Origin: Fibrobacterota bacterium
GTDB taxonomy: Bacteria > Fibrobacterota > Fibrobacteria > UBA11236
Length of the DNA stretch: 64,000 nt
Reading direction: 5' to 3'
Assembly (NCBI GenBank): GCA_019509785.1
Contig: JAEKLQ010000026.1
Span: forward strand, 1-64,000
The notes beneath the pieces were generated by a model that worked only from the letters and a program-made list of their open reading frames with translations, ran no database searches and was not told where the DNA came from. Each line of letters opens with the position of its first letter. Position 1 is the stretch's first letter. Of this stretch, positions 41,313-50,531 are shown one piece after another. A program made the position numbers and the translations under genes.

Positions 41313-42164
41313 TCAGGCTCCGCGATTCAAGGGGAAGAGTTGGATGTTGACCTGGACCACGCGCTCGCCTTGGCCGTCCTCCACGGCGAAATTACGCAGC
41401 TCCTTGCGCATCAATTGGATTTGCTTCTTAAGCCGGGGGAAATCCCCTTCCCGTATCGCGAAGCTGACCGCCGAGATATCCCGTTGCTCCGGGTCCACCG
41501 CGTCCACCGCCTTCATGGCCAAACCCATCATCTGGAGATGGTAGTTCCTCACGAAGAGCGGGAGGACTTCGTCGTCGGTGGTGATGGAATCGTCGACGGC
41601 GCGGAAGCCATTGGCGGTGCGCTTGATCAATCCGGCTTCCAGCAGGAGCTTCAGCGACTCCTGCGCTTCGCGCGGTTCGATCTTCGGCTGCAATTGCCCC
41701 GCGATCCATTCCGGGCTGTTCCGGAATTTCCCCAGCGCCAGCATTTCCCGGATGGCGCTATGGTACCAGGTATTGAAGATCCGGAATTGGCTGGCTTCCA
41801 GCTTCTTCAATCCGTTCGGCTTTCCGGACTTCAGCAGCCTTTGGTAGTAGACGTCCTTCTCATCCAAGGTCTTGGATTGGTTGAAGAAAACCAGGTTCTC
41901 GAAATACTCGGCGCGGTCCTTGGGCAGCTTGAGCGCCAGGGTCAGCTTCAAAAGGCTTTTCTTGCTCAGGTTCCTTTTACCGTCCAGAACGTAACGCAAT
42001 AAGGTATGGCTGGAAAACCCGGCTTCCTTGGCGAAGGCCCGCACCGAGAAGCGGGGATCGCTTTCCTTCCGGGCGGCATGCGTATCCGAAAGGTATTGGC
42101 GGTAATTCGTATAGTTGATGACATCGGGCGGCGGGAGGGCCGGCTTCCGGGGCGGGGTATCCAT
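41313..42164 (-). CDS. TIGR02147 family protein, putative regulator
   Basis: 283 residues. The opening VINYTNYRQYLSDTHAARKESDPRFSVRAFAKEAGFSS, the helix-turn-helix-like LLRYVLDGKRNLSKKSLLKL, and EYFENLVFFNQSKT are the hallmark of TIGR02147, a paralogous family abundant in Fibrobacter; the C-terminal DUF4423-like part follows. DNA binding is inferred from the N-terminal helices. Co-transcribed with the following lipoprotein, which may be its target or partner. Confidence 0.93.
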   Translation of the reverse strand: MDTPPRKPALPPPDVINYTNYRQYLSDTHAARKESDPRFSVRAFAKEAGFSSHTLLRYVLDGKRNLSKKSLLKLTLALKLPKDRAEYFENLVFFNQSKTLDEKDVYYQRLLKSGKPNGLKKLEASQFRIFNTWYHSAIREMLALGKFRNSPEWIAGQLQPKIEPREAQESLKLLLEAGLIKRTANGFRAVDDSITTDDEVLPLFVRNYHLQMMGLAMKAVDAVDPEQRDISAVSFAIREGDFPRLKKQIQLMRKELRNFAVEDGQGERVVQVNIQLFPLNRGA

Positions 42165-42208
42165 TACCGGAAAAGATACCCGTAGGTGAGGCTATTCCAG
42201 GCGGGATT

Positions 42209-43417
42209 TTACGGGAGGCCGGAAACAATTGTGCCCAGCCCCGGATTTCCGGCGATGTTCTTAGACATTTTGAGGAGGTTGAGCGCTTGGCGGCGGTTTA
42301 CCGGTCCGAGGCTACGGCCCGCTAGGTCGACGACGCGGGGATCGGGGGATAGGGCCGAAACGGGGCGGCTGGGTAACGCCAAGGTTACGGTTCCCCACGT
42401 CAGGGTCGCTCCGGCCCCGCTCTTCGCGTCGCTGATTTCCGCTTGGAGCTTTTCCGGATCGGTGAAGGCGAGGGCCGCGTAGGCGGGCGTAAAGGATTGG
42501 CCGGCCCCCAAGGTATTGCCTTCGCACTTATCGAACTTGTTGTTCCTCACCGTAATGGCGGTGAAGGTGGGATCGAAGCCGGTGTCGATGGGGGTTTTCT
42601 GCCCGATGAAGGCATTGCCCTCCGCCAGTATGTTGGACCGATGGCAGGCGCGGATGCAGTAGGCTTGGCCCGGGTCGGCGCTGGTGAAAAGGCAATTGGC
42701 GACGTGGAGCTGGGCGAAACGCACGCGGGGCATGCGCTCGGCGACGCCGTCCGCCCACCACGTCTTATAAAAGGTGATCAGGAGATGGGCCGAGTCTTCC
42801 GCAGCATTCTTATCCGAGTGGCCGATGAGGTTGCAAAAGCGGTGGGATTTGCCGGAAGTTCCCGAGGCATACGATTTGGAAGTATAAGAGAACTTGGTCC
42901 AACTCACGGTGATATAGTCGCATGCATGGGTGATATCCAGATTGCCGTCTTCGCCGTCGGAAATGTCCAGATGATCCAGCCAAATGTTCTTGGCTTCGCT
43001 TTCCAGATGCACCGCATCCAGCCCGTCGACGTCGTAGGCCCCGGGGCCCTGGATTTTCAGGTTGCGGAGGATGATGTTGCCGACGCTTTTATGGATGTCG
43101 AAGCCGCCGTTCACGGTCGCTCCCGGAAGGCCCAGGATGGATTTATCCGAAGCCACGACCACGCGGTCCCCGTCCGATTGGCCGCTGGTGCCCGCGTTCC
43201 CCATGACGCCGTTTACCCAGATGATGTACTTGCCTTCCATCTTCGCGTACTTCTGGAGATCGGCCATGGTGCTCACGGTTACCTCGGTGCCGCCCGCGCC
43301 CCCCTTGGTCCCGCCGTTGAGGGATGCCCATCCCCCGGGTTGGTCCGTTACGGATGCCGACCAAAGCCAAGTCGCCAGGGAAAAATGGAGCAAGCAAGCC
43401 TTTATTATCCCGTGCAT
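42209..43417 (-). CDS. Exported pectate lyase, PL1 family
   Basis: 402 residues from the ATG at 43417, preferred because GGAAGGA lies 7 nt upstream. A signal peptide (IIKACLLHFSLATWLWSAS) precedes a parallel-beta-helix lyase: VNGGFDIHKSVGNIILRNLKI, the calcium-site DAVHLE and NIWLDHLDIS, and the YKTWWADGVAERMPRVRF stretch. It cleaves pectate or related uronans by elimination. The C-terminal RVVDLAGRSLGPVNRRQAL resembles sorting or adhesion tails of secreted enzymes and is not part of the fold. Confidence 0.9.
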   Translation of the reverse strand: MHGIIKACLLHFSLATWLWSASVTDQPGGWASLNGGTKGGAGGTEVTVSTMADLQKYAKMEGKYIIWVNGVMGNAGTSGQSDGDRVVVASDKSILGLPGATVNGGFDIHKSVGNIILRNLKIQGPGAYDVDGLDAVHLESEAKNIWLDHLDISDGEDGNLDITHACDYITVSWTKFSYTSKSYASGTSGKSHRFCNLIGHSDKNAAEDSAHLLITFYKTWWADGVAERMPRVRFAQLHVANCLFTSADPGQAYCIRACHRSNILAEGNAFIGQKTPIDTGFDPTFTAITVRNNKFDKCEGNTLGAGQSFTPAYAALAFTDPEKLQAEISDAKSGAGATLTWGTVTLALPSRPVSALSPDPRVVDLAGRSLGPVNRRQALNLLKMSKNIAGNPGLGTIVSGLP

Positions 43418-43565
43418 ACTTCGTCCTTCCGATTCACGGCGGCGAAACCGGGTTCGCATCCGTGGGATGGAAAGTAGGCAGGGAATATCCTTCAGGACCC
43501 CGGGAAATCAGGCTCCGTGGGCACCTTTGTGTCCAGGGACCGGGATGGAAGATGGGGGATAGGCC

Positions 43566-45143
43566 CTATGGCCGCGGCCCGTTAGGCGAAGTCGCGGCAT
43601 CCGTCGGGGGCGGGCAAACGTTGTCGTATTTCTCGAAGTCGATCCATTCGGTCGGCTCCCCTTCGCTATTGGGCAATAGCACCTTCGCGGCATCGGCCGG
43701 GCCCTCGCTGCCGGCCGCGTAGTTGGGGAAGGCGCTGCCCGCCGGGGTAGAGCCCCAATTTTTGAGAAGCGGATCCAGGAATTTCCAGGACAGCTCGGTC
43801 TCGTCGGAACGCACGAACAAGGTGGGATCGCCCAGCACCGCGTCCAGGAGCAGGCGTTCGTAGGCGTCCGCGCTGGTGTCGAAGTGATCGCTGTAACAGA
43901 AATTCATGGAAGTGTCCGACAGTTCGAAGCTCTGGCCGGGATTCTTGGTCGTCAACTCCAGCAGGATGGCTTCCTGGGGCTGGATCTTGAACACGATGCG
44001 GTTGCTGGCGAGCGAAACGCCCGGCTTGTTGAACAGGATGCGCGGGAGCTTCTTGAAAGTGACCACCACTTCGGTGCCCTTACGGCCTAGGCGTTTGCCC
44101 GAGCGCAGGTAAAAGGGCACGCCGGCCCAGCGGAAGTTGTCGATGTTCATCCGCATCGCGACGAAGGTCTCCGTACTGGATTCCGGCTTGATGCCCTTGC
44201 CTTCGCGATAAGCGATGACCGGTTTCTCCTTGATGACGCCCTCCCCGTATTGGCCGCGTACCGCCACGGGCGGTCGGGCCGCCAGGTCCAGCGGACGCAA
44301 GGAGCGGAGCACCTTCACCTTCTCGTCGCGGATGGAGTCGGCGGAAAGGCCTACCGGCGGCTCCATGGTCACCAGGCAGAGGATCTGCATCAGATGGTTC
44401 TGGATCATGTCCCGCAAAAGGCCCGCTTGATCGAAATACTCGGCGCGATCCTCGGCCCCGAGGAATTCGGAATGGCTGATCTGGACGTGCTCGATGTAGT
44501 TGTGGTTCCAGATGGCCTCGAACACCGAATTGGCGAAGCGGAACACCAGCAGGTTCTGGACCGACTCTTTGCCCAGGTAATGATCGATTCGGTAGATCTG
44601 CTTCTCGGCGAAGCACGACAGCAGGTTTTCGTTGAGCTCGGTGGCGCTCCCGATGTCCTTGCCATAGGGCTTCTCGACCACCAGGCGCGACCAATTCCCG
44701 CCCCGGGGGGGATGGACCATGCCGCCTTGCTTCAGCGCCAAGGCCACCTCGGCATAACCCTGCGGAGGAATGGCCAGGTAGAAGAGGTAGTTGGGCGGGA
44801 TGCCGGTTTCCTTGCAGACGCGGTCGCAGGTTTCCTTCAGTTTTTGGATCCCGGCCGCGTCGTAATGGGTTTGCAGGTAGAGGAAATGCTTCTCGAAATC
44901 GGCGGGGTACTTCGCCATGGAAAGCAGTTCCTTGGTTTCCATGGGTTTGCGGCCCACCGCGATGATCTGGAACTTGGCCGGCATCATCTTCTTGAACATC
45001 AGGTTCCCGAGGGCGGGGAAGAGCTTGCGCTTGGCGAGGTCCCCCGAACCGCCGAAAATGACGATGAGGCATTCGTCCGCGCCGCCCTTGTTGTTGAAGA
45101 AGTTGGACGAGCTCCTGGTCTTTTCATCGAATGTCAATGTCAT
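43566..45143 (-). CDS. zwf: Glucose-6-phosphate 1-dehydrogenase
   Basis: 525 residues from the ATG at 45143; an in-frame TTG at 45173 adds ten residues without family match. First enzyme of the oxidative pentose-phosphate route. NADP site GGSGDLAKRKLFPAL near residue 30-45, substrate/catalytic motif RIDHYLGKE, and the C-terminal domain with FRWAGVPFYLRSGKRLGRKGTEV are all present. A disordered tail of about 40 residues ends the protein. Divergent from the methyltransferase gene. Confidence 0.96.
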   Translation of the reverse strand: MTLTFDEKTRSSSNFFNNKGGADECLIVIFGGSGDLAKRKLFPALGNLMFKKMMPAKFQIIAVGRKPMETKELLSMAKYPADFEKHFLYLQTHYDAAGIQKLKETCDRVCKETGIPPNYLFYLAIPPQGYAEVALALKQGGMVHPPRGGNWSRLVVEKPYGKDIGSATELNENLLSCFAEKQIYRIDHYLGKESVQNLLVFRFANSVFEAIWNHNYIEHVQISHSEFLGAEDRAEYFDQAGLLRDMIQNHLMQILCLVTMEPPVGLSADSIRDEKVKVLRSLRPLDLAARPPVAVRGQYGEGVIKEKPVIAYREGKGIKPESSTETFVAMRMNIDNFRWAGVPFYLRSGKRLGRKGTEVVVTFKKLPRILFNKPGVSLASNRIVFKIQPQEAILLELTTKNPGQSFELSDTSMNFCYSDHFDTSADAYERLLLDAVLGDPTLFVRSDETELSWKFLDPLLKNWGSTPAGSAFPNYAAGSEGPADAAKVLLPNSEGEPTEWIDFEKYDNVCPPPTDAATSPNGPRP

Positions 45144-45220
45144 GGCGGCGAATCCCCGTTCGTGGTGCTGCAAAATTATAATTTTCCGCCCGGTTTACCG
45201 TAACAGGAACGCGCTCGCGC

Positions 45221-46219
45221 ATGGATTTAGCCTCATTCAGGACCGTCCTCGAAACCGCCTGGAGACGGCGCCGCGCGTTGATGGATCGAACCGATGCCTT
45301 CCGGGTCCTGAACGGCGCGGCCTCGGCGGCCCCGGGCCTGATCGTGGATCATTTCGCGGGCTGGTTGGTGGCCTACGCCTACGCAAAGGATCCTTTTTTA
45401 TTGCGTCCGGGTTTCGCCGAGGTCTTGGCGGAAACCACCGGCGCGCGGGGACTCTCCCTCATCGATCGCGGGAACAAAGGCGAGGCCGGCCGCGACGATG
45501 GGCGCATGCTGCTCGGGGAAGCGCCGGAGTCCGCCGAGGTGCGCGAGGGAAAGCTGCGGTTCCGCGTCTATCCGCGGCATCCGCGCAACGTGGGGCTTTT
45601 CCTGGATACCCGCGAATTGCGGGAGTCATTGGCGGAGGCGTGTACGGGCCTGGACGTCCTCAATCTGTTCGCCTATTCCTGCTCGCTCGGGATGGCCGCC
45701 GCCGCCGGTGGCGCGGCGGCGGTCGCCAACGTGGACGTATCCGCCCGATACCTGGGATGGGGCAAGGACAATCTGGCCCTGAACGGCCTCCCTGCCGACC
45801 GCATGCGTTTCGTGAAAATGGACAGCGGCAAGTACCTGGAATGGGCCGCCAAGAAAGGCATGGCCTTCGACGCCATCATCCTGGATCCGCCCAGCTTCGC
45901 CCGGAACCAAGAAGGGACCTTCGCCTTCGCGAAGGATTACTTCCGCTTGGCTGGGGCCTGCGCGCGGTTGTTGCGGCCGGGCGGGACGCTATACGCCATG
46001 ACGAATTACGGGGGCATCGCGCCCGCGCGCTTCCGCGCGCGCTTGGACGAGGTCCTACGCGCCGAAGGCCGTACGCCCTTGTCCCTCGAGCGTATCTCCT
46101 TGCCCGATGACTTCGACGCCGCCCGCCCCCCTTCGGAAGTCGATGAGCGCGCGGTTCCGCTGGGCATGGGCGCGGCGGTAGAAGGCACCATGCTCGGATT
46201 CGCCGCCCGAACGCGCTGA
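45221..46219 (+). CDS. SAM-dependent rRNA methyltransferase-like protein
   Basis: 332 residues of the RlmI/RlmK-type class I methyltransferase group. VYPRHPRNVGLFLDTRELRESL leads the Rossmann domain, LDVLNLFAYSCSLGMAAA is the SAM site, and ILDPPSF the catalytic motif. It lacks the N-terminal PUA domain of full-length RlmI but keeps the EEHD-like substrate domain start (RVLNGAASAAPGLIVDHF). Probably methylates cytosine or guanine of 23S rRNA; exact target uncertain. Confidence 0.88.
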   Translation: MDLASFRTVLETAWRRRRALMDRTDAFRVLNGAASAAPGLIVDHFAGWLVAYAYAKDPFLLRPGFAEVLAETTGARGLSLIDRGNKGEAGRDDGRMLLGEAPESAEVREGKLRFRVYPRHPRNVGLFLDTRELRESLAEACTGLDVLNLFAYSCSLGMAAAAGGAAAVANVDVSARYLGWGKDNLALNGLPADRMRFVKMDSGKYLEWAAKKGMAFDAIILDPPSFARNQEGTFAFAKDYFRLAGACARLLRPGGTLYAMTNYGGIAPARFRARLDEVLRAEGRTPLSLERISLPDDFDAARPPSEVDERAVPLGMGAAVEGTMLGFAARTR

Positions 46220-46234
46220 TTTCCCCACTTTAAG

Positions 46235-46279
46235 TTTGCGATCTTTCAGGTTCGACACTGTCGCAACCGCGATCGCAAA
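46235..46279. promoter_or_regulatory. 9-bp inverted repeat before the unknown gene pair
   Basis: TTTGCGATC (46235-46243) and its exact reverse complement (46271-46279) are separated by 27 bp, in the 96-bp gap before the unknown genes. An AT-rich stretch GATTAGTTATTTT follows as a possible -10 area. A regulator site is possible; the right arm is part of GCGATCGC, a common genomic palindrome. Confidence 0.4.
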
Positions 46280-46315
46280 TGATTAGTTATTTTCCCGCGA
46301 GAAGCAGGAGCCTGA

Positions 46316-47659
46316 ATGTCCTTCCAGGTCGCACTTAATTCGCGCAATGTGCTGGTGCCCTTGGGCCTCGAGGATCGCCAAGGCGATCGCCTCCATCATG
46401 CGCTGTCCCGCCTGGACACCGCCACGGCGCTGGTAATCCAGGTTTCCGCCGCGGGCTCTTTCGGGCAAGAATTCATCCCGCTGCGCATCCGCCGAGGCGA
46501 CACCGAATCTTACGCGGGCGAAGCCTGGGAATTGCGCGTGCAAAAGGCCTCGGGGGATCTGCATGCATATTACCTTGGCATACCCGATAGCCTGTTCGCC
46601 GTGACGGAAAGCGCGGAACCGCCGCGATCGCTTTCGGTGCAGGTGGTCGGCACTTCGCCGCTTACCGGCCGCGAGGATTTCACCGGCGGCGTGGACGTGA
46701 TCTTGCAGGCCCAGGTTGAACCGCCCCTAATCCCCGGCTTCCTGGCGCTGGCGGAACGCTTCTATCCCACTTTGCTGCCCCATAATTTCATCGGCCAGCG
46801 CGCCTTGGCCGAATTCGAATTCGGCGGGAAGCGTAGCCTCATCCTGATGGCGGGCCTGGAGGCGGATCCCGCCGACCGCATCCCCGTCAGCCTAGGCAAG
46901 CATTGGGACGCCAAGAATTGGGTCCAGGCTGTGGTGGAAAACCTGACGCCCATGGGCGCGGGTCCGGCTTGGTTCTCGATCCAGGGCGGATGCTTCTACG
47001 GCCGCAACCATCGCATCTCGCATTGGTTCGGAGGCGGGATCGGCCTGGATGAAAAAGGTTTCCGGCAAGCGGCGGGGGAGCGCATCCGCGGCATGGGGCC
47101 GAGCGGGAACGGGGCCTGGGTATTCTGGTTGGAACCGAACGGGGAACCGGAAGGCCATCTCGCGACCCTGCGGAATCCCGCTGCCGCCGCGAGCCGTCCC
47201 ATCGCCATCCGCCACCCCATGCTGCATCGGGTGTTGTCCGCTCCTTCCCATGTCCCGGCCGCCGCGCGCGGCGAGCTATCCGGTGGATTGCCCTTGGCAT
47301 CCGCCATATCCGCGCTGTCCGGGGTGGCCGCGATTCTGGCCTCCCATCAAGACACCTTGCAACGGGCCCAGGCCGAGCCGGCCCATGCGCTTTGGTCCGG
47401 GCGGGCCAACCCGGCCGTGGCGGCCGCTCTCGACCTGGAGGAAGGCGCGGCAGGTTCCCTGCCGCCGGCTCCCGCCGCGCAAGACCGCCTCGCCGAGGGC
47501 ATCCGCGCCTTATACCGCGAGCACGGCGAAACCTTGCGGAGCCTGGAGGCCCACTTCGACGAGACGTTCGGATACTCCGCTTGGGACGCCGTGGGGAATT
47601 CCCTGCGCGAGGCGTTGGCCGGTTCCCTGGCCGAGGCCCAGTCCCGCGCCCCGGCGTAA
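46316..47659 (+). CDS. Unknown protein, related at its N-terminus to the next gene
   Basis: 447 residues, no family recognised and no signal or membrane segment. The first ~105 residues (MSFQVALNSRNVLVPLGLED, then QEFIPLRIRRG, GEAWELR and AYYLGIPDSLFAV) correspond to the whole fold of the next gene's product. The middle (about 130-270) is beta-rich with WFSIQGGCFYGRNHRISHWF; the last ~170 residues are helical and Ala-rich. AGGAG lies 4 nt before the ATG. Encoded beside a membrane pseudokinase on the opposite strand. Confidence 0.8.
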   Translation: MSFQVALNSRNVLVPLGLEDRQGDRLHHALSRLDTATALVIQVSAAGSFGQEFIPLRIRRGDTESYAGEAWELRVQKASGDLHAYYLGIPDSLFAVTESAEPPRSLSVQVVGTSPLTGREDFTGGVDVILQAQVEPPLIPGFLALAERFYPTLLPHNFIGQRALAEFEFGGKRSLILMAGLEADPADRIPVSLGKHWDAKNWVQAVVENLTPMGAGPAWFSIQGGCFYGRNHRISHWFGGGIGLDEKGFRQAAGERIRGMGPSGNGAWVFWLEPNGEPEGHLATLRNPAAAASRPIAIRHPMLHRVLSAPSHVPAAARGELSGGLPLASAISALSGVAAILASHQDTLQRAQAEPAHALWSGRANPAVAAALDLEEGAAGSLPPAPAAQDRLAEGIRALYREHGETLRSLEAHFDETFGYSAWDAVGNSLREALAGSLAEAQSRAPA

Positions 47660-47673
47660 GGGATTTCCGGTCA

Positions 47674-48141
47674 ATGAGCTTTATCGTCCTGGCCAATAGC
47701 ACCCGCGTCATCCTGCCCTTGCAGACCCGCCTCGAAGGACCCGCGGCCACGCCTGCCCTGGCAGGCTTGTTGGTTTCCCAGGCCAAGGCTTCGGGCCATT
47801 GCCAGCAATCTTTCATTGAGCTCGGGGCCCCGGGCCTGCCGCGGCCTTTCCGGGGGGAACGCTGGAGCTACGAATGGCGCGGGGACGGGGCGGAGAACCT
47901 GCTCGCCTTATGGTTGGGCTTCCCCAACGTGTTCTTTTCCGGCGGCATCGATCCGAATCTGCGCGTAGCCATCGAGGCCTTGGGCCGCCCCCAGGCCGGT
48001 CCGGGAATGCTGCGCTCCATGGCGCGCATCTCCATCACCGTGAAGGACGGCGGGCTCGTTCCAGGGGCGCCGAGGACGGAGGGTGAGCCGGTCTGGATTC
48101 CCGAGGGACGTAAAAGCTATCCGGAGGCAGGCGGCGAATAA
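47674..48141 (+). CDS. Unknown small protein, paralogue of the preceding N-terminal domain
   Basis: 155 residues from the ATG at 47674, 14 bp after the preceding stop. It begins MSFIVLANSTRVILPLQTRL and has QSFIEL, GERWSYEWRG and ALWLGFPNVFFSG, in the same order as in its neighbour (QEFIPL, GEAWELR, AYYLGIPDSLFAV). The end of the protein diverges. No known domain. The tandem layout suggests duplication, and the pair probably interacts or shares a ligand. Confidence 0.75.
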   Translation: MSFIVLANSTRVILPLQTRLEGPAATPALAGLLVSQAKASGHCQQSFIELGAPGLPRPFRGERWSYEWRGDGAENLLALWLGFPNVFFSGGIDPNLRVAIEALGRPQAGPGMLRSMARISITVKDGGLVPGAPRTEGEPVWIPEGRKSYPEAGGE

Positions 48142-48206
48142 GGTTGAGCCGCGAAGAGGGAGAAGCGAAAAAGGGGAAGCGAAAAGGATAAGCCGGAACG
48201 CCCTCG

Positions 48207-50402
48207 CTACAGCTTCGATCTCAACTTCAACGCGAAACCGTTCCTGGGATTGATCGCCAGAATCTTGTCGACCGCGTCCTTGGCTTGGGCCTTCATCCCC
48301 ATGGCCTGGAAGGTCACCGCCAATCCTCCCAAGGCGGACACCTTTTGCTTTTCGGAGACGCCTTCGGCGATCAGGGCTTTTCCGTACAGCAGGTTCGCCT
48401 CGGCGGTTCTGCCCAAGTCGTTCAGGTCGTCCGCGGCTTTGAGCCGCTCCCCGGCGGAAGCAGGCCAATCCCGGGCTTGCACCATGCTCATCAGGGAAGC
48501 CTCCCTCTCCGGAGTAACATGAGAGTTACCCTGGTAGGAAGACTTGGGCGGCTTAGGCGCGGACGGCGCGCTGGCCTCCGGAGCGGAGCCGGGACGAGCG
48601 GGCTCCACCGGCATGGGTGGCTCGGAATAACCCGTAGCCGGTCCGGTATTCGCCCCGGCCGGCGCGGCCTGGTTCTTTCCGGACTCCCCTCCCTCCGGAT
48701 AAGGGGGCCGGTCCGCGGAGGGTTGCGGGGGGACCGCGGTCGGTTCGGGTTGGCTGGAAGCGCCCGGGCCCGTCGCCGTCGTCGGGCGGGCGTTGGCCGC
48801 GGGTCGAGGGGGAAGGGCGGGGACGGATTCATCGGATACCGCCACCGGGGTTCCCGAGGGCTTGGCTTTTTCGGCGGCATTGCCGCGGAGGAAAATGAAC
48901 AAGGCCGCCAGGCCAGCGAGGATGGCCACGCCGCCCGCGATGCCGAACAGGAGCCTGAGCTTGGCTTTGGCCGCCGCGGCGCTCCCGTCCGGATTGTAGA
49001 TCCCGGTGCGGTTGTCGCCCGCGCCCTTGAAGCCATAGGTGGTGAAGCCGCCCGAACCGATCGAGCCGGCGGCTTCCATGGGATCCTTCTCCAGGGAAGA
49101 CAGGCTTACGGACATGGGTTTGTTCTGCGGCGGGGGCTCGTTCCGGAACGGGGATTTGGAACCGGAACGGGGTGTTACGGGTTTACCGAATAGGGTCCCC
49201 GGTTGCTCCAGATCGGCGAGGCCGCCGGGGGGCGCGAAAGGCGCGCTTTCGCGGCGCGGGGGTTCGGATCTCGCTACGGGCTGGCCGGAGGGTACGGCCG
49301 GGGCTCCGAATAAGGTGTCGCCGCCCGGCTTGCGCGGATCCGGGAAGAATCCGTCGGCGTTTTTACCAGATCCCGGGCTCTCGGCGCCGAATGGTTGTTG
49401 TCCGCCGGCCGACGGCATCGCCGGTGCGGTTTCGGAAGGAAAAAAATCGAAAAAGGAATCGCTATCGGCGGGCTTGGCGGGCGTGCCGAACAAGGTGGGC
49501 TCCTTGGCGGCGACGGGTTCGGCAGGCATCGGAGGGGCCACCGGGGCGGAAGCGGCGGCCGGAGCGGGGCGATCCCCCATGCGATCCTGTAGCCGTTGCA
49601 TGACTGCTTGTAGTTCCCACATCGCATCGGCGAAAGCCCCCGCGTCCTGGAAGCGCTCTTCGGGCTTGGGATGCAAGGCTTTACCCAGGAATAAGGCCAG
49701 ATCGCGGTCGATACCGCGCGCATCGTTGAGGGTTTGGGCGGGATTGGAGGAGGGGTGTTCGCCTTTGACCAGGCGATACAGGAGGCCCGCGATGGCGAAA
49801 AGATCGCTGCTGGGATAGCTGAGGAAGCCCGCTCCTCGGCCCGCCATCTCGGGGGCCCGATAGCCCCGGTACTCGGGGCGAAGGGGAAGGGGATCGGGGG
49901 TCATTTCAGTGTTACCCAAGGCGCGCGGGTCGGGATCGCAAAGCTTGGCGACGACCGGGCCCGCGATCACGTTCCCGGGATGGATGTTCAAGTGGCGCGT
50001 ACGCTCATGCAAGGCCCCCAGACCTTGGGAGACTTGCCACAGCAGCTCCAGTCCGCGGGCGAAATGCCCGGGCTCGCCCCGGTGCTTACGGGCCCAATCC
50101 TCGAAGGATTCGCCCTCGACGAAGGATCTGGCCACGAAAACCTGTCCCATTTCCTCCTGGACGTCGAGGCAGGCGGCCAGGTTGTCATGGCCTATCTCGG
50201 TCATGATCACGGCCTTGAGGAAGAAGTCCGGGGCCGCCATCAGCTTGGCGGAGACCTCGGGACGGTAGATCTTGACCGCCAGCCGGCCGGCGTTGCTATT
50301 GGCCAGGTAGGTGACGGAGGCCGGGCCTTCGCCGGCCATGCCATCGACCACGTACTTGTTCGCGATGACCTCGCCGTGGGAATATTGGGGATGTGCGGGC
50401 AT
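48207..50402 (-). CDS. Membrane pseudokinase with TLFG repeats and TPR-like C-terminus
   Basis: 731 residues. Residues 12-270 have a Ser/Thr-kinase fold: glycine loop GEGPASVTY, Lys44 in LAVKIYR, and APE at 183-185. The catalytic HRD is HLN (137-139), the following Lys is His141, and DFG is DPD (156-158), so catalysis is unlikely. A disordered Pro-rich linker holds three TLFG motifs (303-306, 363-366, 403-406). One transmembrane helix (about 483-506) leads to a second disordered stretch and a TPR-like domain (about 640-731), probably periplasmic. Convergent with the two unknown genes. Confidence 0.88.
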   Translation of the reverse strand: MPAHPQYSHGEVIANKYVVDGMAGEGPASVTYLANSNAGRLAVKIYRPEVSAKLMAAPDFFLKAVIMTEIGHDNLAACLDVQEEMGQVFVARSFVEGESFEDWARKHRGEPGHFARGLELLWQVSQGLGALHERTRHLNIHPGNVIAGPVVAKLCDPDPRALGNTEMTPDPLPLRPEYRGYRAPEMAGRGAGFLSYPSSDLFAIAGLLYRLVKGEHPSSNPAQTLNDARGIDRDLALFLGKALHPKPEERFQDAGAFADAMWELQAVMQRLQDRMGDRPAPAAASAPVAPPMPAEPVAAKEPTLFGTPAKPADSDSFFDFFPSETAPAMPSAGGQQPFGAESPGSGKNADGFFPDPRKPGGDTLFGAPAVPSGQPVARSEPPRRESAPFAPPGGLADLEQPGTLFGKPVTPRSGSKSPFRNEPPPQNKPMSVSLSSLEKDPMEAAGSIGSGGFTTYGFKGAGDNRTGIYNPDGSAAAAKAKLRLLFGIAGGVAILAGLAALFIFLRGNAAEKAKPSGTPVAVSDESVPALPPRPAANARPTTATGPGASSQPEPTAVPPQPSADRPPYPEGGESGKNQAAPAGANTGPATGYSEPPMPVEPARPGSAPEASAPSAPKPPKSSYQGNSHVTPEREASLMSMVQARDWPASAGERLKAADDLNDLGRTAEANLLYGKALIAEGVSEKQKVSALGGLAVTFQAMGMKAQAKDAVDKILAINPRNGFALKLRSKL

Positions 50403-50531
50403 GGTGCAAAGTATACAATTTCGGCTTCCGGCTTCCCCGTTCGCGGCCGCGCGCGCCGAGGCGCATTGTTATATTTGGAGGGTACGAGTGGCCGCCCCGC
50501 GAGGGCCGGGGGGCCGAATCCCAAGGTGCGA

